64,000 bases of DNA from Beta vulgaris subsp. vulgaris (lineage: Eukaryota > Streptophyta > Magnoliopsida > Caryophyllales > Amaranthaceae): assembly GCF_026745355.1 (NCBI RefSeq), contig NC_079205.1:9538100-9602099 (forward strand), in the 5' to 3' direction. The position numbers and the translations under genes are program-made. The notes under the pieces were generated by a model. It searched no databases. It was not told where the DNA came from and was given only the letters and a program-made list of their open reading frames with translations. This document shows positions 33,061 through 44,204 of this stretch, one piece after another (positions within the stretch are counted from its first letter, which is position 1; each line of letters starts with the position of its first letter).

Positions 33061-33604
33061 TTATGATGCAACTGGGAAAAAAAAGAAAAATGTTCCCAGT
33101 ACTCCTTGTAATTACTAGTAATAGACTAATAGTTGCTCATGTTATAAGGTGCATGAATAATGAGTCATATTGAGCAACGTTGTTATTATCAAAAGATGCT
33201 GGTCCAAAAGCCTTTAGCCTTAGACACAAAATTATCTAAGGGTAAGATGAAAATCTCTTGGTCCAATTAGTTCTTATCTCCTGACCACTTTTTACCCTCT
33301 TAATAGAATTTGAATCTAATCAAGTATTAAGGAATTTTTGGTAATCTTTAAAAGCTACTAGAGCCTAGAAAGAGCCACACTTCATGGAAGCACTAATCAT
33401 GCACTACTACTCGAGCCTAGGCAGAGGACATCATGAAACGAACACATTGTATAGGGGTAGTGAAGTCTACATAGTATTCCATGTATTTTTATCTTTTTCA
33501 CTTGAAATCTTAACACTATTTAAATTTAGAGAGAATCTTCTTGATTTTTCTCAATTTATAAGAAAAAAGATATTCATGTGAGGTTTTGTTTGATTCGTCT
33601 CAAT
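33061..33604. other. Intergenic, no feature recognised
   Basis: AT-rich spacer upstream of NLR-2, possibly including promoter sequence. A 65-codon plus-strand ORF at 33,384-33,581 has no recognisable domain. Confidence 0.45.
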
Positions 33605-33606
33605 TA

Positions 33607-33941
33607 TTCTTCCCGTCCCATAATACTCTTAACACTTATCAAGACATGTAGTTTTAAGATGATAAATTGTTTGATTATCAATTGTTATTTTATTGAAAAG
33701 TAGATGTGATAGGAGTTAATAGTTTATAAAAGTAGTATTTATTTTAAGCACAGAAAATGTGGGTTATGGTTAGAGTTATTAGTTAATAAGAGTGGTATTA
33801 TTTTATTTAGAGGAGATAGTGTGGGCTAATAGTTAAAAGGTAGAATGATTAAAATAATAGTAGGTCATTATCCAAAAAAGAAGTGTAAAGAGTATAATAT
33901 AAAAAAAGGAAAGTGTAAAGAGTATTATGGGACGGAGGGAG
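33607..33941. mobile_element. Stowaway MITE
   Basis: The inverted ends, TTCTTCCCGTCCCATAATAC and its partner GTATTATGGGACGGAGGGAG, extend to CTCTTAACACTT/AAGTGTAAAGAG. TA flanks both sides (33,605-33,606; 33,942-33,943). The 335-bp element has the GGACGGAGGGAGTA end typical of plant Stowaways. Confidence 0.85.
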
Positions 33942-33984
33942 TACTACTTTTATTAATATTGTCATATTGAATATTTATAAGAGT

Positions 33985-34220
33985 ACTCTGGGGGGTCTTC
34001 GAAGGGAAGGGGAGGACGAGGGGTATGAAGGGTTGGGTGTTTGGGGGGCTGCGAGGGTGGGGCTGGGCAAGGGTGGGAGGGGAGTTGGTCGGGCCAGGTG
34101 TGAGGGGAAAGGAGATTGGGGTTGGCTGTTGGAGGCTGTAGGGGTGTGAGGTGGGGGATAGTGTTGGGAGGTTGGGGTGGGGGCTGGTGGGAGGTGGGGG
34201 TTGTTATGGGGGAAAAAAGT
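33985..34220 (+). repeat. G-rich, strand-asymmetric tract
   Basis: About 230 bp in which the plus strand is dominated by G runs of three to six (GGGGGG, GGGG, GGG) with almost no C. Several stretches meet the usual four-run spacing for G-quadruplexes. The minus-strand proline-rich ORF is a by-product of the composition. Positions 34,221-34,496 hold nothing recognisable. Confidence 0.6.
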
Positions 34221-34496
34221 AGAGGAGGAAAAAAAACGTATAAATATGGACGAATAATATGGGGGGAATAACTAAAACGACATTTCGTTGAGATGGGCCA
34301 AGGAGACAAGGACCAGAATAAGTTACTGATCCAAAATCAAAGTGGCAGACAAAGGAAGTAGGTAGAGTGTAAAGGTCATTTGGACTTTGACATGCACTCA
34401 TGTACTAAACAAATTTTAATTACGGTAAAAGCTTGCAGCTATTTTAACATTTTATATGTCATATTAAGAGAGAGAATTTAAAATGCACTAACTCCA

Positions 34497-35644
34497 AGCA
34501 GGATCTCGCTTGCCCACGCACCAAGGCGCACGCCCAAGCGAGATCTTGCTTGCCCGTGCATAATTGTAACAAAATCGCCAAAAACCTTATGTGTTGCGCG
34601 CACGCCCAAGCAAGAATCCGCTTGCCCGTGCACGGTCCTGCATGACCGTGCAGCTTTTCGCTCGACCGTGCACATTGTTTCCTGATTAATTTCGCGGTTT
34701 TAATTATTTCTTTTTTAGTTTATGAAAACGATATTAGGTTTTATTAAACATACTTTTTGAGTACTTTTTATTATTAGAGAATAGACTATTACTTTTAAGA
34801 GAGCTTTTGAGAGAAAACTCCATTATTGAACCTTGAATTCTACAAGTTTGATTCATTCAAGTAAAGACTAAGTTTTTCTAATCTCTTCTTTTCTTTTACT
34901 ATTATTATGTCTTTCAATTTATTTATTATTTGCTTTGTTATTTCAATTATGAGTGAGTAGATTTATAATCTAGGGTACCCTAGCAATGATTAATACATGA
35001 ATTCCTTCATTAATCCCAAGTTGATGTGATTAATTGTTCTTGCTTGATTGAATTGTTCTTATTTTCATTATCATACTATGGATAGATGATTTTGAGTTGA
35101 TTCCTTATGTCTTGTTTTCAATGGGAATTGAATCTAGATGGATTTGTTGATTCAATCAAGAGTAATGAATACCTCTATGGGAATAAGTAGATAGGATTAC
35201 TAGGAATCTAATTGTGATGCTATGTTATTATCTCTTTCTTGCATGATTCCATGGGACTAGGTTTGATTGCTTGTTTAGAGTAGCCACTGGTATTCAGGAG
35301 AGATCTTTGGTAGTTATAAAGTGCATTACTCCTTTTGAATCATTGATTATGTTTCTTGGGATAGAAATTATTCATGTATTATTCGTGCTAGTAGGGATAC
35401 TTAATGCTAGATGTCTTTATTGATTGATTATACCTTGTGTGTTCTTAGTAGTTGTCGTAGTTTAGCATTATTATTAGTTCAACACCGTTTTCATCATTGT
35501 TTGTCACTTGTTTAGTTAAATTGAGTCAAAATTACTAGTGTTTGATACCGTTTGTCCCTGTGAATTCGACCTTGATTTGCCCGGCTACATAGTTAGAAGT
35601 TTAGTTAGGAAATTACTTTTGTTAGGTGCGCGACACACCTATCA
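34497..35644 (+). repeat. Athila-type 5' LTR, 5'-truncated
   Basis: From CAGGATCTCGCTTGCCC near 34,498 the sequence matches the 3' LTR from about 40,151, to the shared end GACACACCTATCA / GACACGTCTATCA. It begins inside a GC-rich block of GCTTGCCCGTGCA and CACGCCCAAGC repeats; recombination there could explain the missing left part. Confidence 0.85.
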
Positions 35645-35649
35645 AATTT

Positions 35650-35667
35650 TGGCGCCGTTGCCGGTGA
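35650..35667 (+). other. Asp-tRNA primer-binding site
   Basis: TGGCGCCGTTGCCGGTGA, six bases after the 5' LTR, matches the complement of the plant tRNA-Asp 3' end (TGGCGCCGTTGCCGGGGA) with one mismatch. This site is characteristic of Athila/Tat elements. Confidence 0.88.
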
Positions 35668-35777
35668 CTAACGGTATTAGATTAGTTTATCTTTGATTTA
35701 TTAGCTAAATTTATTTTTGTTCGATCATTGTTACTCTATTTGTTGTTTGATCCCTTTTCTTTCAGTCTTCTTGTTGC

Positions 35778-37046
35778 ATGCGCAATCGTAGCAAGGGTTT
35801 ACAAGATCTAATTACTCTTGATCGCGAGATCGAAGCTACAACAAGGAGATTAGGAGGTCAAAGAAGAAAACAACAACAAGAATCAACAATGGGAGACGAA
35901 GCACCACCAAAGTCTCTAAGGGAATATGCTATGCCCGATGAGACCACCACCATCATCACCAGACCAACAACAACTGCTACACATTTCGAGCTCAAGCCAC
36001 AGTTCATCCAGTTCATCTCACAGGACTCATATGCGCGAACACCCAAAGAGAGCCCTACTGATCATTTGGCTAACTTCTTAGAAAAGTGCAATACTTTGAA
36101 ATTAACAAATGTTTTTGATGATTTGATTCGATATTGTGCTTTTCCTTTTTCTCTCAGGGACGAAGCAAAAGGAATGGTTTAAAGAAAAGAATGAGGAAGA
36201 TTGCCACATGGCCAAACTGAAAAAGGCTTTCTTTACAAGTTCTTCCCTCCTATGAGAACTTCCAAGTTCAGAAATGAGATATCTGCTTTTCAACAACATG
36301 AATTGGAATCTCTCTATGAATCATGGCAGAAATACAAGGCTTTACAAAGACAGTGTCCACACCATGGCATTCCTGAGTGGCTATTGATCCAGACATTTTA
36401 CAATGGTCTGAAGCATGAAGTTCGAAGTTCTATTGATGCCGTCTGGCGGTACTTTCATGGCCAAAACTCCAGAAGCTGCAAGATATTGTTGGATGATATG
36501 GTTGCCAACAATTACTTGAATGACTATAGTGTATCTCATGGAACCCCTAAAAAGGGAGGTAAGTATGAGGTTGATGCTATTGCTACTTTAACTAACACTG
36601 TGCAAGTTTTCGCAGCTAAAGTTGATCAGTTGAGTAGCGGATCAATAGCACCTGTTTGTGGGATTTGTGAAGTGCAAGGTCACTCATTTAATGAGTGTCA
36701 ATATAATACCATGGGAGCGGTGACTGAGCAAGCTAATTCCCTCCTAAACACAAACACAAGACCACAAAACAACCCATACTCAAACACGTATAACCCAGGT
36801 TGGAAGAATCATCCAAACTTCTCTTACAAAAATAACCAACCTCAACCTCCACCCACAAACTACTCCCAACCACCTGGTTTCCAACAAAGGCCACCATTCA
36901 ACTCCTCCTCCTCATCCTCAACATCCAACCTTGAAACCATCATAGAGAATTTAGCTTCTTCTCAGCAAAGCAAATTGAATATCAAGCGAAGCAGAATGAC
37001 TTCTTCAGCAACTCCCTTCAACAAATTCATCCATAATAATAAATGA
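35778..37046 (+). pseudogene. Athila-type gag, frameshifted
   Basis: The first frame (35,778-36,182) has LREYAMPDET, ELKPQFIQFISQD and RYCAFPFSLRDEAK, typical of Athila gag. It stops at 36,180-36,182 just after an AKG(M)V stretch where the family reads a Trp-containing motif. The second frame (36,201-37,046) continues with FFPPMRTSKFRNEISAFQQ, ESLYESWQKYKALQRQCPHH, WLLIQTFYNGL and a zinc knuckle CGICEVQGHSFNEC (CX2CX4HX4C), followed by a Pro/Asn/Gln-rich linker. The split is a small frameshift. Confidence 0.82.
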
Positions 37047-37191
37047 TGGAAAATCAGATGACCCAACTTGCTCAACAAATCAGTCATCTTCAAAACCTTC
37101 AGGCCAACTTCCGGCAAACCGAACCAATCCAAAGGGTATATCCATGCTATCCATTGAGAAGTGGTAGAGAATTCAAGATCCCAATAGGAAG

Positions 37192-38195
37192 ATGAATGAC
37201 CAAAGGAAGAGTGCAAAAGAGTCCAAAAAACCGAGTGAAGAAGATCAAGGCGAAAAAGTGTTGGAAGAGGAAGCTAAGGAGACTGAGAAAAAGGAACCTA
37301 TTGTCATACCTATTGCACCATACAAGCCACTTGTTTCATTCCCTCAAAGATTGGCACAAGCAAAGCTAGGAAGAAATATGGGAAGTTCCTTGATATTTTG
37401 AAGAAGTTGCACATTAACATCCCTTTCTTGGATGCTATCTCAGAGATGCCTTCTTATGCTAAGTTTTTGAAAGACATGCTTTCCAACAAGAAAAACATTG
37501 AAGAGAATGTCACTGTTTCACTAACAGTTGAGTGTAGTGCTATTTTGTAGAACAAGCTTCTAAAGAAGCTAGGAGATCCAGGTTAAGCTTAGTGATATTG
37601 AGATCAAGAATGCCTTATGTGATCTTGGGGCAAGTGTCAGTCTCATGCCCTTGTCAATCTGCAAGAAGCTCAATATGGGTGAACTGAACACACAGCATCT
37701 CCTTACAACTAGCAGATAGAACAGTCAAGTTCCCCTTGGCATCCTTGAAGATGTTCCTTTAGAGTCGGAAAATTTTTCATTCCATGTGATTTTGTTGTTA
37801 TGGAAATGGAAGAAGATGCAAACGTTCCCATTATTCTTGGGAGACCCTTTTTGGCCACTGCTGAAGCCATAATTGATATGAAAAAGGAAAAAATCACCTT
37901 TGAAATAGATGATGAGAAGATGGAGTACACACTCACAAACTCCAAGGTTTCTCCACCTATGGGAGAAATTGTTGATATAGTGGATGTTCTCAATGAGGAT
38001 ACCCCGGTTATATCTAGCACTCCTTCTATGTCGATTGAGAGATCACTTGCAAAAATCCAACATTTAGTTGCTGAGATTAAGGCAGAGCAGTGCATTATTA
38101 AGAAGAACTTGTCATCTATATTCACAATCTTGGAAAACCTCAATACTTGGATGGAGTCACCAGGCTTTCTGATCCCTTCGCTCTCCCCTCCTTAG
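37192..38195 (+). pseudogene. Athila-type protease region, broken
   Basis: The start encodes a Lys/Glu-rich linker and PYKPLVSFPQRLAQAKL, a conserved lead-in to Athila protease. Further on, after stops and frameshifts, ALCDLGASVSLMPLSICKKL near 37,610-37,670 carries the DLGAS active-site form known for Tat/Athila. The open frame 37,800-38,195 contains VPIILGRPFLATAEAIID, the usual continuation. The family would next show reverse transcriptase, but the frame stops at 38,195 and no RT motif follows. Confidence 0.8.
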
Positions 38196-39810
38196 TAAGG
38201 ATTTGTGAGTACCCTGCCCCTTTCTTTGTGTCTACTCTTTACCTTTGTCACATTGCGGACATTGTGACATGCTAGCTTGGGGAAGCGTGAGCGGGCGCGG
38301 AGAAGAGAAGGCCAAACACTTCGGCCTAACGGGAATGAGCAACGACGAAATGAAAAGAGAAAGTGCCCCGGGCGCGCCACTCAACTAAAAGAGGGGAGGG
38401 GTAGTTTTCTTTGATGGAGATGTCCTGGGATGGATTTACCATATCATCTGTACATATTCATCATTTAGGCATTTTTACTTTCCGTTTTTGCATATAGATT
38501 CATCATTAAGTTGCATTTTAGGTTGCATTTAGGATCGATCACTACTAATAGTACACACTAAGCTTGGTTTTATGATCATCTCTATGTGAAGTCTAAACAT
38601 GATTTGAATAACTCTGAATTATTTGATCTCTCCTTGCTCGTTGTGATTTGAATGGTTTGTGGTAAGATGGTTTGATCCTCCCAAGGGAGACTTGACTATG
38701 CTTGTTAGCCAAAAATCTACCTAGTGAGGTTATTTGAGCCGAATGGACTAACATTTTTTTTAGTCTTTCTTTTCATGTGTGATGGTCTTCCTTGATTATT
38801 ATCCTCTAGAACTTGCATAGATACTCCTTGAGACCGCATTGACTTGTTTGTGCATTGAATATGATTGAGACATCTGTTATTTCTGAGCTACATGACCAAA
38901 TGCCACCTACATTGATTAATCTCTTTTTGTCACCCCTCTAAGCCTAACTTGTTTTTCTTGATTAACTACATATATAGCCCTTTACCTTGTCCTACCTAAG
39001 GGATTGTGAAGCTATGTTGATGAAGTTAAACGTGACATTAGAGATATTTTGTGGTGTTTGATTGTATTGAGTTCACCTCTTCATAGTTGCTTTCTTTGAA
39101 ACTCCTATCGATTTCCTCTTGTAGATAATTTGTTAAATCCTTTATTGAAAAAAAAAGAGAAAACAAAAGAAAAAAAAAGATTGTGATTTATTTTAGTGCG
39201 TAATAAAAGGAAATTTGAGTTTATTGTTGAGGAGTTATGAAGTAGCCAATGAGAAAGAGAAAATGAAGTCAAATTAAAATGTGTGTGTGAGGTTTGATAA
39301 TTGTTGTCAATGGTGTTTGAAAAAAAAAAGCTTCACTTTCCCCTTTGAGCACCACTTTCCTAGAACTTTCCACACACATACCTTAAGCCTTCATTACAAC
39401 CTATATAAAGCCCTCATGATTCATTGCATATAACATAGTCCCGAAGCGGTGGAAAGTGAGAAGATGTGCAAGCTTATGGTAGGATATAATCAATGGAATG
39501 GAGCCTTGAGCGACTATTTGACCCTTTTACACATGAGTGTTGTGTTGCACGACTAGAGTGAGGGTTATCATGTATGGTCAAGGCAAGCTTGGGGGAGCAA
39601 AGTGGTAATATTGGTTGTCAAGTCACCATTATGAGATCTAAGAATTTGATTGAATAGTTTTGTGTTTATTCCCTTCATGGTCTCATTTTCACATTGAAGA
39701 TTGATTTGAAAACCGTGTTGTGTGTGTGCTTGAAGAGTTTTTTTCTTACTTTTCCCTATGTTTCATGTTGGAATGCTTGAGGACAAACATTAGTTTAGCT
39801 TGGGGGAGTT
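38196..39810 (+). other. Non-coding 3' internal region of the Athila-type element
   Basis: About 1.6 kb without a sustained ORF between the protease remnant and the 3' LTR. It ends in AGCTTGGGGGAGTT, a good polypurine tract. CTTGGGGGAGCAAAG near 39,588 is a second, similar purine run. RT and integrase are entirely absent rather than merely degraded. Confidence 0.6.
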
Positions 39811-41296
39811 TGAGAAGTCGATTTTTAGTTGCCTATAGGTAGGTATTAAGTCTCATTTTCATGAAGATTTTAGGGCATATTAGGTCTAATTTCATGATTT
39901 GGGCATTCTTTTGAACCATTATGTTATTTTGAGATACTTTCGGATCTTTCATGTGATTTTCAGGTTATAGAAGCCGATTGTGACTAAGAGAAGCTAATAT
40001 GGTTCGTAGATGGTCTAGATGGCGGCTTCCGGATGCGAGAAGATGAATTTGAGTGCTTTTGGAGTTGAATGAATGACGATATCAAAGATTACTCTCTTTG
40101 CGGGACCAAGCAGAAGTTTGCTTTCCCATGCACCAAGGGGCACGCCAAGGCAGGATCTCGCTTGCCCACGCACCAAGGCGCACGCCCAAGCGAGATCTCG
40201 CTTGCCCGTGCATAATTGTAACAAAATCGCCAAAAATCTTATGTGTTGCGAGCAAGCCCAAGCAAGAATCTGCTTGCCCGTGCACAGTCCTGCATGCCCG
40301 TGCAGCTTTTCGCTCGACCGTGCACATTGTTTCCCGATTAATTTCGCGGTTTTTAATTATTTCTATTTTAGTTTATGAAAACGATATTAGGTTTTATTAA
40401 ACATACTTTTTGAATACTTTTTATTATTAGAGAATAGACTATTACTTTTAAGAGAGCTTTTGAGAGAAAACTCCATTATTGAACCTTGAATTCTAAAAGT
40501 TTGATTCATTCAAGTAAAGACTAAGTTTTTCTAATCTCTTCTTTTCTTTTACTATTATTATGTCTTTCAATTTATTTATTATTTGCTTTGTTATTTCAAT
40601 TATGAGTGAGTAGATTTATAATTAGGGTACCCTAGCAATGATTAATACATGAATTCCTCCATTAATCCCAAGTTGATGTGATTAATTGTTCTTGCTTGAT
40701 TGAATTGTTCTTATTTTCATTATCATACTATGGATAGATGATTTTGAGTTGATTCCTTATGTCTTGTTTTCAATGGGAATTGAATCTAGATGGATTTGTT
40801 GATTCAATCAAGAGTAATGAATACCTCTATGGGAATAAGTAGATAGGATTACTAGGAATCTAATTGTGATGCTATGTTAATGTCTCTTTCTTGCATGATT
40901 CCATGGGAATAGGTTTGATTGCTTGTTTAGAGTAGCCATTGATATTCGAGAGAGATTTTTGGTAGTTATAAAGTGCATTAGTCCTTTTGAATCATTGATT
41001 ATGTTTCTTGGGATGAAAGTTATTCATGTATTATTCGTGCTAGTGGGGATACTTAATTCTAGATGTCTTTATTGATTGATTATACCTTGTGTGTTCTTAG
41101 TAGTTGTCGTAATTTAGCATTATTATTAGTTCAACAACGTTTTCATCATTGTTTGTCACTTGTTTAGTTAAATTGAGTCAAGATTACTAGTGTTTGATAC
41201 TGTTTGTCCCTGTGAATTCGACCTTGATTTGCCCTGCTACATAGTTAGGAGGTTAGTTAGGAAATTACTTTTGTTAGGTGAGCGACACGTCTATCA
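39811..41296 (+). repeat. Athila-type 3' LTR
   Basis: Starts TGAGAAGTCG right after the polypurine tract and ends GTCTATCA, about 1,486 bp. Contains GC-rich CTTGCCC(A/G)(C/T)GCA repeats at about 40,120-40,330. The start is inferred from the purine tract and TG/CA rule. Confidence 0.72.
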
Positions 41297-41551
41297 CATA
41301 TGCGGAAAAGTCACAAATTCTCACTCATTTACAAAGTTACTCCCTCCTGTTTTTCTCAAGAACTTGTTGTGAGATAAGATCTATTAAAATAGCTATTTTA
41401 TTAAGTAATAGTTAATAAATATATTTTCTATTATTTAAAAAACGTATTATAATACTTTCATTTGTCACTTCAGACCATCCAAATATTTTTCGCCTAAAAA
41501 GTCTATTTTTCGGCCATGGCTTTTTTCCCCACCCTTTCTCATTAAGGCTCT

Positions 41552-42627
41552 CACTAGTAAAATAATTGCTAATTACCGCGGTAGTATTGCTGCGGTTTTA
41601 CCCATACGCTGCAATATATCACGTAAAAAGAAAAGGAAAAATATAAAATAACCATATTGATGCGGTTTCGGCTAAAAACCGCAGCAATATGATTTGAACG
41701 AATTTTTTTGACTATTTGACCAAATATATTGCTGTGATTTTTAGTAAAAACCACGGCAATATATTAAAATAATATTAAAAAAATATTATTTTAATATATT
41801 GATGCGGTTCCTTATAGAAATCGCAGCAATATGGTCATTAGGGTTTTTTTAAATACCTACTAACTCACTAAGGGCGCCGTTTTCACTTTCTTCCTCACCC
41901 TCTTTGTCTCTCCTTCCTCTCTCTTCACTTTCACCTCTCATCTGGGCGTCGTTTTCACTTTCTTCCTCACCCTCTTTGTCTCTCCTTCATCTCTCTTCAC
42001 TCTCACCTCTCATCTCTCAAACTCTCATCCTCTATCTCTCAGCCTTCCTCTCACTTCACTTTTAAACTTTGTCGTTCTTCCTGCCTCGGCTCTCGTCCGC
42101 CGACGATATTAACCGGCGATATTAACCAACTGATATTAAACGCCGACGATGACTTCCTCGTTGGACGACGATGACTTCCTCGATGGACGACGGCGACTTG
42201 CTCGTGTTTTGCTGCGCAGTTATTAACAATGTTGATGATGCCGACGATTTATTATCGGAGTTTCCTTTTTTGTCATAGAAGTCGCGAAGCCAAGACAGTT
42301 AAGATGAATGCCATGAAGATGAAGTGGAACGTTTGTTCCTTTTTCTCTTTTACATCTTCAAATTTAGTATTCTACGAATGTAAACCGAGTTTTATTTTAT
42401 TTTTCTTTTGTAATTATCAGATCTGATTAGGTGGTGTTAGAATTAATTTTTTTTTGATTTTTTAAAATTTATGACTTATATTTCTTTTCACATCTTTGTT
42501 TTTTTATACATGTGTGATTTTATATTATCTTTATTGTTTATGTATCAGTAATCGTTTTCTATTACTTCTTGCTTCTATTGTTTTATTTTTGTCTTACATT
42601 TTTATATTTCAAATTTAATGGCAAAAT

Positions 42628-42663
<36 letters not shown>

Positions 42664-42909
42664 AAAAGTGCACATATTGCTGCGGGTTTGGCTCAAAATC
42701 GCAGCAATATGTGTACTTCTTAACATTAAAAAAATAAATATCGCTGCGGTTTGGTTTAAAAACCGCAGCAATATTTGGAGATATTGTTGCGGTTTAAAAC
42801 CGCGGCAATATAGTTAATACCTATTGCTGCCCCCTTAATTGCTGCGCCCCCAAAACAGCAGCAATAGGCCACTTTTTGACCGCAACAATAAGCATTTACT
42901 TTACTAGTG
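41552..42909. mobile_element. CACTA (En/Spm) non-autonomous element
   Basis: The termini CACTAGTAAA and TTTACTAGTG are flanked by TCT on both sides (41,549-41,551; 42,910-42,912), the 3-bp target duplication of CACTA elements. Both ends carry clustered subterminal repeats of ATTGCTGCGGTTT in both orientations, often as head-to-head pairs (about 41,570-41,835 and 42,670-42,890). The interior has a CT-rich 72-bp tandem duplication, a short ATG-containing stretch and a run of about 30 A. No transposase. Confidence 0.88.
41872..42015 (+). repeat. 72-bp CT-rich tandem duplication in the CACTA element
   Basis: Units 41,872-41,943 and 41,944-42,015 start GGGCG(C/T)CGTTTTCACTTTC and differ at about three positions. 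The pyrimidine-rich content followed by ATGACTTCCTCG resembles a captured 5' UTR, but no host gene can be named. Confidence 0.8.
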
Positions 42910-42912
42910 TCT

Positions 42913-43662
42913 GTTTGTTTTGGAGGAAAACGATTTTTTCCATTTTCTATTGTTTGGTTAGACAAGAGATTTAAAAGACAAAACTAAGATGGAACAAAGT
43001 TTTCCATCCCTTTATCAATATTTTCTTCCAAAATTTGTAGGAAAAACCATTTTCTTCCATTCTCTCATTCCCTACATATCCATTTTTTCTTTTTTAGTTA
43101 AATAATTTTCCATCGAATCAAACAAAGGAACACTAACATTCATATGCATTTTCCGCCCGAAAATACTTTTCATGAAAAATAATTTTTCATGAAACTAAAC
43201 TGACCCTTAAATAGGCTGTCCTGTTTTGACAAACCCCCCCCCCCCCCCCCTCTCATTAAATGAGAAAAAAAACACGGTTGCAAAATAGACTTTTTGGTTG
43301 GAAAATGTTAAAATGGTCTAGAGTAACAAAAGAAAGTAGTATAACACATCTTTTTAGACAAACAAGTCTTTATTACGTCCTTCTCAATAAATATTTATTT
43401 AAATAGGTCTTGTCTGACAAAAATTTCTTTTATTAATTTACCCACTTTCCTGTCTAGGTTGTCATTTATTAATTTACCTACCTTTTCTCTTTTTGGAATT
43501 GCCCTACCAATTTTTATATTATGATATATGCCATAATGTTTCTCCTTCTATGACCCCAAATACCTTTTTTACAATAAATTAATGTTTTTGTTTCTCTTCT
43601 ACGACCCAGTACGAACCTATTTCTCCTAACAAAAATGATTAAAAGAGACGGTCTAATTTTAA
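42913..43662. other. Intergenic with a poly-C run
   Basis: AT-rich sequence with no gene. A run of 17 C is at 43,234-43,250. Confidence 0.5.
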
Positions 43663-43664
43663 TA

Positions 43665-43885
43665 CTTCCTCCGTATTTTTTTAGATGTTACACTTTCTAT
43701 TTTAGAAAGTTTTAAATTAGATGTTACACTTTTATTTTGGGAAATAACTTCTCTCTATCTCTCACCTATGACATGTTCACATGGGACCCTTTTGTTTTTC
43801 ATTCTCTCTATCTCTCTCCTCTCCAAAAATTACCTAGGAGTCCGTGATTTAAAAAAGTGTAACATCTAATAAAAAACGAAGGAAG
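43665..43885. mobile_element. Stowaway-like MITE
   Basis: The ends CTTCCTCCGTATTTTTTTAG and ...CTAATAAAAAACGAAGGAAG are inverted repeats extending through ATGTTACACTT/AAGTGTAACAT. TA lies on both sides (43,663-43,664; 43,886-43,887). It is 221 bp long. Confidence 0.83.
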
Positions 43886-44204
43886 TATAAAAATAGACCT
43901 AGTCACTAAATGGATTAAACTAGTGTTACTAGTCACCTAAAGAAATTATCCTAATTACTATTGTGATAATTCTCTTCTAATATCGGGCTTACCATTGTCT
44001 AATTTTAATTTAAAAGTAGGCGGTCTCTTACAACACAAACTCTTCTCCTAAAACTTTATGGCAAAAAGAGTAGCTAAACTAATGAAAATCGGAGGAAATG
44101 CAACATACATACAGGCAAATATTGTTTCTCCCTTTGTTATATGCTCTCTTAGACTTTAGAGGTGTTTACTGGATGGACTTCACCGGATTTGTTAAAACTT
44201 TTAG

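Larger units (their letters stand above)
34497..41296 (+). mobile_element. Athila-type Ty3/gypsy derivative, gag-protease only
   Basis: The LTRs at 34,497-35,644 and 39,811-41,296 enclose an Asp-tRNA primer site, an Athila-type gag, and a protease region with DLGAS. There is no reverse transcriptase, RNase H or integrase, so it is non-autonomous. The 5' LTR lacks about 340 bp that the 3' LTR has, so the left end is truncated and no target duplication can be checked. Coding is broken by stops and frameshifts. Confidence 0.88.

Noticed and set aside
34204..34401. Minus-strand ORF near the G-rich tract
   Set aside because: Compositional, with no domain and no neighbouring exon signals.
40098..40400. 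Cys/Arg/Ala-rich ORFs on both strands in the Athila-type LTR
   Set aside because: They arise from GC-rich CTTGCCCGTGCA repeats in the LTR and also occur in part in the other LTR.
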